Positions 44,963-64,000 of a stretch of DNA of 64,000 bases are shown here, piece after piece. The stretch is from Glandiceps talaboti. Taxonomy: Eukaryota > Hemichordata > Enteropneusta > Spengelidae. The stretch is taken from the NCBI RefSeq assembly GCF_964340395.1, contig NC_135562.1, forward strand, positions 13,917,043 through 13,981,042, written 5' to 3'. The position numbers were made by a program, and so were the translations under genes. Within the stretch, counting starts at the first letter, position 1. Every line of letters starts with the position of its first letter. The notes under the pieces were generated by a model that was not told where the DNA came from, did no database searches, and saw only the letters and a program-made list of their open reading frames with translations.

Positions 44963-46867
44963 CTGCGATGAAAATGAAATCATTGTCGTTCTTATTCTGG
45001 TAAGTGATTATACAGTTAAGAACAAATTTGGTTTTACACAGCAAAATAAAAGGAATATCCTTACTCTAAATAGGTAGATGTATAACATGCTACTTTTGTT
45101 GTAAAATTTACAGGTAAAGTTTGTTATTTACAAATACATTCAGTATCGATGTAATACACATACTGTATCACATCCTAGCGACGGTACAGACGACAGATTA
45201 AACAATATTAAACGTCGCCTCTGATATACATATGGCGAACGCTTTAATTTATTACATACCAAATCAAAGTGCCCAATTTAAGGAAAATTGAAAAGTATGT
45301 ACAGACTACATCAATGTAGCAACTTGTCCCATACCTGGCTGTCGCTCGGGATTTAGGTTTAGTCTATCCAAGTGATACTGTAAGCTGGTGCTAGACTGAC
45401 CGTTTCCACCACTGCCCTGCATGCCTCTGGTAATTTCTCTGTGTACAGCTGCTGAACTCAATGCACTACTAGCAGTAAGGTCAGCTGCATTTGACCCTGT
45501 AATAAAGATGCATTGAAAACAACTATAAGTGTTTAACTTAGAATGCAGGTGGGCATGGTATATGAGTTCAATTAATAATATATCAGCACATGCATCATTA
45601 TCCAATTCAAATCGCAGATTTGATATCTTTCAGTTTTGAACAATTTGAGGTCGAAACATGATGGTAATTCGTGACAAAGCATTTGAAAATAGATTTTTCT
45701 TTTAAGTATTGTTGTTGTTGTCTTTGTCGTCGGCGTTGTTGTTAGTTTAAATGTTGGTGCTGTGGTTGTGATGATGGTGGGGGCGTTGTTGCTCCTGTTG
45801 CCGTCGTCGTCGTCGTTATAGTGGTGGTGGTGGTGGTGGTGGTGGTGGTGGTGGTGGTGGTGGTGATGATGATGATGTGGTGGTGGTGGTGGGGGTGGTT
45901 GCTGGAAATTTTCTAATTTCATCGATTGTTCAACATTTTGACTTAAGAAATGGCGTCTTTATTATTGAAAGAAATACATTTCACTCATGTTTGAAAATGT
46001 TGCGATAATTCGATGGCAATGAAACAGCTGATAGATACAGTTCACGTATTTGCTAGGTGTGATTTAATATTGAAATCGATGTCAGTCAGATAATTATCAG
46101 AAAGTGAAAGTAATAATTATGCGTATAAGTAAAATAGTGGACTCGGTAGGCCGAGGTCACTATAGTGGTGGGAGTATGTACGTAATGAATTACTATTCTC
46201 TAGAACCGTGTGATGCAGGTTGTTGTGCTTTAACCTTTTAACCCATACGTTTTTTTTAAATACGAGTAACATCGGCCTCTGACCTTAAACCACTGTACAA
46301 TAGAATGCGTCGATCCACTTGGTTAAAGTTTAATTTCACTACAATATCACGCGACGTCGCCGTCACACACGGTTCAGACATATTTTTCACTCCCTGTGTT
46401 GCACAATAGTAGCAAAGGGTCAAAATAAATTTACAGACTTTTAAATCTTATGTGTTATGAAGAATGAATATTATATCATTCCGAGTATTCTCGCCTGTAA
46501 ATTTGAATGTGTCTAGATACACCAGCCCTGTACTAAAATGTCTTAGGGGCCTACCTCGTAGTTTGCCATCTGTCAAATGTACCCGTTCACCTCCTTGTAA
46601 CAGCCTCTCCAATTTTTCAACATCCTGTACAAGCGACCGGTCTATATTTCCAAGAAGTGTTTTCAGAAGACTGAGATTATTTCGAGAAATATGTCCCCTG
46701 TCTTCTAATATTTGGAAAATTTCGAAGGCGTTGTCTTTTGACTCCTTGGCTCGTCTTGGGACTTGTTCATCAGTCAGTAAACATTTAAGTTTCCGTAGCT
46801 CTGTTTCACCTAACCTATCATCAACTAGTAGATAAAATTCCCGTAATAGGTCTCCTTCCGTTCCCAT
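41832..46867 (-). CDS. DED-NACHT receptor (NLR-like), intact
   Basis: Three exons, read downward: 46867-46555, 45496-45335 and 44962-41832, with both introns phase 1. The sum is 3606 nt, or 1201 residues plus TAA. The start ATG has A at -3 and G at +4. Residues about 5-90 form a death-effector domain (LLREFYLLVDDRL, KLKCLL, EIFQILEDRGHIS, NLSLLKTLL). Residues about 105-158 are a Ser/Gly/Gln-rich linker. The NACHT NTPase has Walker A GDPGYGKST (234-242), Walker B FDGLDEV (321-327) and sensor-like VTSRK (354-358). The remaining roughly 700 residues are mixed helix/strand with only degenerate leucine-rich patterns (LRQLRIGVLDI), so no regular LRR is claimed. Such proteins are cytosolic sensors that assemble through NACHT and recruit DED partners; ligand and partner are unknown. 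The minus-strand start at 45044 lies in intron 2 and is not used. Confidence 0.92.
45335..45496 (-). CDS. linker exon of the NLR-like gene
   Basis: A 162-nt exon, phase 1 on both sides, between acceptor 'tttattacag' and donor 'gtatgg'. It encodes 54 low-complexity residues with SSALSSAAVHR and GSGGNGQSST. It is skippable without a frameshift, so DED-to-NACHT spacing could vary by splicing. Confidence 0.8.
45819..45880. repeat. (GTG)n microsatellite in intron 1 of the NLR-like gene
   Basis: GTG/GGT tract. The poly-His minus-strand frame through it is not coding. Confidence 0.95.
46555..46867 (-). CDS. death-effector-domain exon of the NLR-like gene
   Basis: Encodes the start Met and the whole DED in one exon, donor 'gtaggc' in phase 1. 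By contrast the DED-like domains of the gene at 3599-9067 are split by introns. Confidence 0.9.
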
Positions 46868-47075
46868 ACTTATTTGAGGCTGAAATCAAGCGGATATACC
46901 TCTGTATGTTTGAACTCCTTCGCCAAGCCTCGCTGGTCACGTGATACGTTAGTATATGCAGACGTCACTGATATGCGCACTCATACGACTAAATTTACAG
47001 ACTGTTACAGGACCGACTTGAGTGTAAATAGCGCGATAATAAAATATATGAGCGACTGTAAAACTACAATGACTC

Positions 47076-47212
<137 letters not shown>

Positions 47213-48535
47213 TCGATCGCGAACAACTATAACCATGACATGGATTTTTTCTTTTTAAATTTCCTGTACTCGAACGTTAGTTACTTTTGTTTATGCAGTT
47301 ATGTTCATTTATAGTTGTTTGAGATGAAGATTTCAAATGTTTTATTTTTCGTTGCGTCAGCGGAAAAAAATATATACTCTGGCTAGTGAGAATGAGTACC
47401 CTAAAGGATATGTAGATAAGTTGGTAAACGCATTTTAAAAATCGATGTATATTATTCATCTTAAGAAAATACTTATGTGTGATGACAGTACTGACTGTTC
47501 GATATTGCCAATACCACATGCATATTGGATCGCACCCTGCATCCAGACTGGCATGAAGTATTTGTTTATTGAATAGCGACCTCTAGAGGTACAGCTACAA
47601 ACTTGCCCTTTCAACAAAAAGAAAAGAAACGTAGAGTAAAACCCTTAAATATGATCTTCTATGTACAGAATATTGTGAATTGCTTAATACATATAATGTA
47701 TGGTCATTTGCACCTGAGAATCAGACGATAATTTACGGGGCATTGTAAAAAGACATGACCTACCACACGCAGCTACATATATTTAGTTTTCGTCTATCTT
47801 ACATTCTTCGCTAGCCGAAATCACATTTTCCGTAGTAATATCAGAGACTTGCTTATTGCTTAAATTTCTTTGCGATGAGAATTACAGCCAGATATTCACC
47901 CCTGTATCTGAGGAAAATACAAGTGACTAGAGAGATATCAAGTATAATTGTGATTGGAAAGGAAAAAACATAATAATGTAGACTTCACTACAAGAGATGT
48001 AATGGCAACATGGTACCTTTGAGGCTGTTATCATTACTGATTATAGTCATTTTTAGTAAGCTGTAAACCCCCTAGGGTAGGAAGCCAGCGCTCATTAATA
48101 TATTTTTCTTCATTAGAGATAAAGATAATTTCCCCCTGGAAAACTGCCAAGTGATATACTCGATGTGTACCTGGTATGTGCAAACACTGACACTACTAAA
48201 ATTATACAACTTTCTTATTTAAAAAAACAATGCGTGTGTGTGCATGTGTGTAGAAATTGTGTGTGTATATATATATGTGTGTACATGCTTGTGTACAAGT
48301 GTGTATTTTCATGTGTGCATGTATGTCACGTGTGTGTGTACTATTGTGTGTCAGTGAGTATCTTCATGAACGTGTGTTTGTGCATGTGTGTACATGTATG
48401 CATGCATGCATGTTTGCCAGTATGCATCGTCGTGTGTATGTGGGTGCATGTGGACCAGTATGTATGTGTGTGTCGATATTTTCGTATATTTATGCATGCA
48501 TAATATATGATTGCGTGTGTGCATACGCTTGTAAA

Positions 48536-48591
48536 TGTATGTATGTATGTATGTATGTATGTATGTATGTATGTATGTATGTATGTATGTG
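48536..48591. repeat. (TATG)n microsatellite
   Basis: About 14 units, preceded by 300 bp of degenerate TGTG/TATG sequence. Confidence 0.95.
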
Positions 48592-50184
48592 TTACTGGTT
48601 TTAGAGAGTGTTCAAATCACAAACCACGTTTATTTGATATTTGACCGATCGAATTCACAAATATAAGGTAACAGTTCATACATGTTCTAATCATTCCATT
48701 GCCTTTGACTTGTTTTGTTGTCTGTATGCATCACCATATACACACTGTATTCATCGCCAGTAGCTCTTTGATTCGGTTCACCAACATCCCAATTCCCACA
48801 TACCATAGTATCTCCCTTGAAGTCATCGTCTAACATTGTAATCAGTAATATCACCATCATCTTCATCATCATAATCATCATTTTCGTCGTCGTCTAGAAT
48901 GCGTATGACACCCCCCCCCCTCCCCGATTTTTTTAACTGAACAATTAATGCTTGATTGGGTTCTTAAATTCCCAATACATTACATGGTTGTTTAATATAA
49001 TGTCAGGTACTCTCGACTTACTACATATTTGATAAGAAGAGCTTACAATAGTTCCGATTTCTCTAAAATTGCGCATCATTCCTAATATACACTGTTTCAT
49101 CTCGAAACCAACTATACACAATTGTTTTGTTTCACGTGCACTGCAAGTGTTCTGATCATTACTTTCATTTCATACAAAACACTCTAAGCACACATACACT
49201 ATTTTAGAACCCCCCCCCCCATAAAGTCTTGTTATCATAGGTCCCCACCAATGTACAATGTACCTATATAACTGACAACTTAAAAACACAATATAATACT
49301 GTTCTTCCAATCTATAATGGCTGTACATCTGATAGGAAGAAATCAACAACACAGAAACCGACTGGAAAACAATGGAAAACATAACTACCTGAACTAGACA
49401 CTCAACCAGGACAAAATAAAAAAATGAAAAAATAATAATCTACCTACACCACCTACACTAAAATTGAGCGTGATCGGAACCACACAATCTTTTTTGTTTG
49501 CTTACGTAAAAAAAGTTCAGGGTCGGCAGTGAAAAACCAGGTGGTTGAATAACCGGAGCCAGACTATTTTAAGGCCTTATCTGAATACCTTGTCAATGTT
49601 GAGTTGGACAGAAAAATCGCGTCATTGAAATGACTTTGTTGTGGTTTGTACGATATGTCTGACTACACCTTCTGATCTTTATTGTTTGATTTTTATTTTG
49701 ACTTTTTAGCAAATGTGATAAAATTGTATATCATAACATTCAAGGTTTGGTTATCTTACACTTTACAAATTAAATACTGCTAAACAACAATTGGTCTTAC
49801 CTATACTACAACATACAAACTTGCACTCAACTCGATTGAGGTGAAAGCCAGGAGCCAATTTATTCAGCTAAAAAATTACAAACAAAGTTCGATTACAAGA
49901 AAGTAATAAAGTAAACGTTTTCCAATCTGCCATACAACTGTTGCTATGGTAACTACAACACGCGTTAAGCTCGTGAGCTAATTACAGAACAGTGATATTA
50001 TTGTTATTGATAATAACATCATTGGTATGCAAAAAAACAATAATAAACCCCCGACTTGCACATTTGTGGCCCAGGAAATAACCAGAGGTAAAACCTAGTA
50101 TAGGTTAAAAACTCCCTGGAAACCTGTGTCCGTGGCCTTGCGACATATGTACCGGGTGGAGAATGTCGGACCACATCCCCCCAG

Positions 50185-50612
50185 GGGGGTACCACTGGAC
50201 AGTTCTGGTAGGGGTGTGTGGCCAATGCTGTCAACCCCAGACCCCATTTTAGACCAATTTTGACCCAAAACCGATACCCCGTTTTAGACCGTTCAACTTT
50301 TTAGAAGAACCCATTTTAGACCAATGTTGAACACATGGTTGAACAATGGATGCAATAATGCGCATGCGCAGTTAACTTATTATTGGGTGATATCTTAAAC
50401 CAAGCATTTCAGGGGGTGTGAATGCTATCTCAAACAGTGAATTAGCAGGGGAAAATTCCCGAACTCGACAATTTTTTAATGTGGATCCCATTTTAGACTC
50501 ATTAGCTCTCAAAAGACAGTACCCATTTTAGACCAAAGAGCGAAAAACCCTACCCCAAAGGGCGGCACATATACGTATACCCAATAGGTGGGAGTACCCC
50601 CCCCCCCCCCCC
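50185..50612. mobile_element. short element with GGGGGGTAC-type termini
   Basis: Left 'ggggggtaccac' and right 'gtgggagtaccccccc' are inverted. The interior has repeated 'cccattttagacc' phrases. No coding frame. Probably a MITE; exact ends are blurred by the homopolymer runs. Confidence 0.5.
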
Positions 50613-51557
50613 GGCTCATTCCGTTCTATAACGTACTAACATAAAACACGTGTACTGTTTATAAAATAAAGAAATTAGAACTGGAACGGATACAGAATGA
50701 CATGTGTCCGTCCACGAAGAGAGCACTGACTAGACTGCCAGTTCCTACGTATACTGAACCAACGCCGTACGCCGCATGGTCACTCGACACCTCCAAGCCT
50801 CTACGAGCGCAAGGTTAATATTATATTTAGGCGAAATGTTGAGACATTAATTTACCGCTATACTACGTACCGCGGTAATTATCCAAGGTTTTTGAAATGT
50901 TGCATTTTTATCAGCAAAATATCAACAAGTTGCAAGAAATAAAAAAAATCCAAATAGATCAGGAGTCCACCAATGTACTTCGTACTGATCAAAAAGTGAC
51001 TTACACTCTTGGTGATGTCAGGACTTTCTTTGATATCATTTAATGATGTTTAGAAATCATCAACATATTATGGAAAGTTATGCAGAATATATCACCACCT
51101 TTTCCCCTATTAAATACAGCACCATTTCGAAGAGAAAATAAAACATCACCCCAACCCTTTAACAGTTGACCCATCAATGGGCCTCATCACTTGTCTGTCC
51201 ACGGTTTTGAAGGGCTCGTATATTCCATTTTAGTCCGAAATGAACTTCACCATTAATATTGGTTCCATGTGAACTATGTATTTACATGTCAGGGTCCGTA
51301 TTGTGATGTACAAAGTCACCACATTGTGCCTATTTACTGTGTTATGTGTCTAGCTACATATACAACTTTATGCATACATGATTCAATATGAAACATGGTG
51401 TGCAATATGGCGAGTGACTTATCATGTCAGAGAAGACAGATTTTAAAAACATGCCCCAGTTGCAGCAAGTAAAGTTTCAATACACCGCCATTTATACCAG
51501 CATGTTATCATAATTGGTGTATGGACAATTGTATTATACCAGTATATTGATGGCGCA

Positions 51558-51645
51558 AATCGAGAGATCTGATTGGTCTAGACACCGAACTAGTCCAAAT
51601 ATTGATGTTCACTGTTTGTCTACGAACGTTGTAGTCCGCCGTGAT
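51558..51645. repeat. half copy of the 27928 MITE family
   Basis: Shares 'atcgagagatctgattg-tct' and the following 'tctacgaacg-tgtagtccg' with 28031-28150. Confidence 0.65.
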
Positions 51646-51964
51646 ACTGGTATGTGATAGTGAACTATGCGAATTGTCAGAGGAGGATTTTCTCAATGAG
51701 ACAATATTTTACGGGAAACTATGAAGATAAAAAAAATGAGAAAGCAGTCAAGTTATCGTGTATTTGTACAAATCATCGCCTACTAAGGTCAAGGCATGCA
51801 CGCGATTGGCTCTAGTACCGTCTAGCTAGCTAGCATTGGCTGGAGTGGAAACAAGTGAGCTGTCCTGTCATAAAAATGAAGCAAGTGTGCTTACACAGGC
51901 CGACTTACCATTAATCTAAATATAAATTTGTCTGGGATCCTGTCCTAGAGTATCAGTCATCAAT

Positions 51965-52095
51965 CCGAGAGGACACAACAGAACCAATGACGTAGACACG
52001 CATTGTCATGACATTGGCGCGCGTTGTTGTGACGTAGAACGACCATTGTATACATTCCATTGTTTTTGTTGAACCTGGCTTGTGCATGGTATGAT
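51965..52095. repeat. dispersed repeat, family R1
   Basis: Third copy, starting in 'cagaaccaatgacgtag', which is also at 7570. Confidence 0.55.
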
Positions 52096-52099
52096 TTCA

Positions 52100-52590
52100 T
52101 ATAACGCACAGTTACATTTTATATTCATTCAAACACTGACAACGTAACGTGATTGTAAATAGATAACGATGTGCGGCAAATACGACCAAAACTATAACAT
52201 GTGGTGTAGTCTAATTCTCGGCAAACTATTGATCCCGGGGCGGACAAGATAGGCAACTGGGAGCTACAGCTACTTTTTCTACATGTTAAAGGAATACCAT
52301 GCCCAAGGGAACAATACTTCAATGAAAACACCGCGATTTCGTATTCTGGTCTCTCAATGGTTTAAAAATAAACATATGGTGTGTGAATGTAAAACTGTAA
52401 CTAAAAACTTTGTACTGCAAAGGTTGGGTTTGATTCAAGTGTCCTTAACAATAACAACAATCACAATAGCCAGTTATTTTCCTAAAAGGTCATCTACTTT
52501 CATAAGCACTTGTTTTAAAAGTTTCACCTTCATGACTATTTTGCTGACATATTTACACGAAAGAACTATTCTTCCACATTGCTGACCCCT
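52100..52590. repeat. local duplication of the 54405-55630 region
   Basis: Shared phrases include 'ataacgatgt-cggcaaa', 'ggggcggaca-gata' and 'ataacaacaatcac'. The two blocks flank the first exon of the kringle gene, and the second block surrounds exon 2. The first block has no equivalent of exon 2. Confidence 0.6.
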
Positions 52591-53270
52591 TCCAACGATT
52601 TGCACTCGATACCGTGCTTCTGGCTCATTCCCACATACAATAGGCGAGGGCGGGGCTACCTTTGGTTTGTTTTTTTTCGCCACCACCAACACCAGGCACC
52701 TGGAACGAAAATCCCGATAATTATTCGTGTAAATCACCAATGATGGTAACTGTTCCAAAATGTCAGAATGAAATTTGGAAGGTATAATTAGTGTTCCCTG
52801 AAATTGGAGCAGGGAATAAAACGGCAACATACCATAGATTCGTTTTAACACGTCATTCCAGTATGATCATCATCATATCATCACCCACAAAATAAGGCCA
52901 TCCTACTGAGAAATAAATTGCACAAACTCTATTTGCGACATTTCAAATGTATAAAATTGTGATTTATGTGCCGATACTTGCCACTCTCGCCAAAGTAAAA
53001 TATAATTCGCTATCTTTATTTAATATAGTTCAAATCGTGCTAGCGGCAATTTCCTTACTCATTTGCACACACTCGACACACACTAAACACACCCACAATA
53101 AAACGTGACACACGTCACGGCCTTGTAGCATAAAGACTTTTACGTGTGATGTAGTTCGCTGATTGACTCCTGAATATCTGAAGAGAGTTATATTTATGGG
53201 GTGATACTGTGGCAACAAACGAGTAGTCTTGCTGTGTTATTTGAGTTTTACTCCGATACCAGTAAAGGAA

Positions 53271-63183
<9,913 letters not shown>

Positions 63184-64000
63184 GTATGTCTTTGTTCATT
63201 ATTGTTCTTTATACAAATTATCTCAGAAAGTCAAACTTAACTTCCTTAACTTCCTTACAAATTAAAATGGTTTAAATTTGTTTAAAATTGCAAGTTTTCA
63301 CCATCTATCAAGAGAAGGTATTATGTGCCCTTACACTTAAGAGCACATTTCATATACAGGTGTTTTTTACGAGAAAAAAAATAATTCAAATTCTTTTTTT
63401 TTTGTGACGGAAAATATTCAGTTTTCATCTGATATGAATTTCAAATGAAATTAAAACGTAATAAAGGAGGGAATCGGTTGTTAAGGCCGGGGGCGGGCAA
63501 ATCGGGGGGGGGGGGGTCACCTCAATTTTTTGCACTCAGAGAAGGAGGGGGGTCAATAAGTGAAATTGGAGTACCACAGTCATCAATTCCATACTTGTTT
63601 GGGGTTCTCAAAGCAATTTCAAAAATATGGAGAGTGAATGTTCATGCAACAATAATTGCTGATTTTGAAATACCTGGGACACAAATTTTGTTCATGTTTG
63701 GCACAATATCAACCGAAATTTAAATTTGTTTTAAATAGAAATGTCAATAAACGGATCGTAGAACATTTCTTTATTCATCCAAGATCAGAAATGTATTTTG
63801 CATTTTTATTTGAACATATTGACTGTTGGGATGCAATTTATTAGATGTCTTAAACGTTAAAATATTTGGGATCTTACCAAGCATGGTTTAGATCTCTACA
63901 TTTCCAGAAATTTAGACTGCATCTCAGTTTTTCTATAGGCCCTACCAAGTTTAACTCAATGGCTTTCTTTTTGTCATACGATTACATATATACCCACTAT
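63184..64000. other. intron or flank, no exon seen
   Basis: Includes a G-rich repeat fragment (63480-63560) similar in style to the C-run repeats at 28490 and 48911. The frame 63445-63723 has no splice sites or domain. Confidence 0.4.

Larger units (their letters stand above)
47215..53250. other. long gene-free interval with repeat fragments
   Basis: Contains a GTGT-rich and (TATG)n stretch (48230-48591), a poly-C run (48911), an X-box-like palindrome (49940-49953), a GGGGGGTAC-ended element (50185-50612), a half MITE (51558-51645) and an R1 fragment (51965-52095). No exon with splice support was found. Confidence 0.5.

Noticed and set aside
44963-45044. Upstream Met of the long NACHT open frame
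   Set aside because: Lies upstream of the acceptor at 44963 in intron 2. The phase-matched DED and linker exons give a better start.
45572-45922. Poly-proline/poly-histidine minus-strand ORF
   Set aside because: (GTG)n microsatellite in an intron.
52474-52851. 125-codon minus-strand ORF
   Set aside because: No splice context. It overlaps a block duplicated elsewhere (54405-55630) where the frame is not kept.

Overview
This is nuclear DNA of an invertebrate animal. The evidence is many GT-AG introns with conserved phase, signal-peptide, EGF and kringle exons, a DED-NACHT receptor gene, dense microsatellites and many decayed transposons. The base composition is AT-rich. Death-effector-domain NACHT receptors in expanded families are known from amphioxus, hemichordates and some other invertebrates, so an invertebrate deuterostome is a reasonable guess. 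Nothing in the window fixes the phylum. All gene models below are hand-built from splice sites and phase.

Layout. 1-3365: copies of a ~148-bp tandem-monomer element, AT/TATG microsatellites and small palindromes, plus one doubtful exon. 3599-9067 (+): a gene with two DED-like helical domains followed by two copies of an unrecognised two-exon module. 9345-10316: another monomer element. 12398-16278: a young non-autonomous LTR retrotransposon with near-identical LTRs, a polypurine tract and a recognisable empty site. 17185-24260 and 30123-38430: a direct segmental duplication. Each copy carries, on the minus strand, a gene with a signal-peptide exon, four EGF-like domains, a 39-nt exon and a transmembrane exon. 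The second copy has a 4-bp slippage insertion that removes the membrane segment. Between the copies lie a long-TIR element, palindromic MITEs and a decayed NACHT-gene fragment. 41832-46867 (-): an intact three-exon DED-NACHT (NLR-like) gene of 1201 codons. 47215-53250: mostly repeats. 53271 to beyond 63183 (+): a secreted multidomain protein with a signal peptide, an unrecognised ~215-residue N-terminal region, a kringle and an EGF-like domain. It is cut by the window's right-hand part, since no terminal exon was found.

How they may fit together (inference): the tandem-DED gene and the DED-NACHT gene belong to the death-fold signalling repertoire, a fast-evolving invertebrate immune family. 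The EGF-transmembrane pair and the kringle/EGF protein are extracellular. Nearly all introns are phase 1, so their exons can be shuffled or skipped without breaking frame. I saw no tRNA or rRNA gene, no CRISPR array and no operon.
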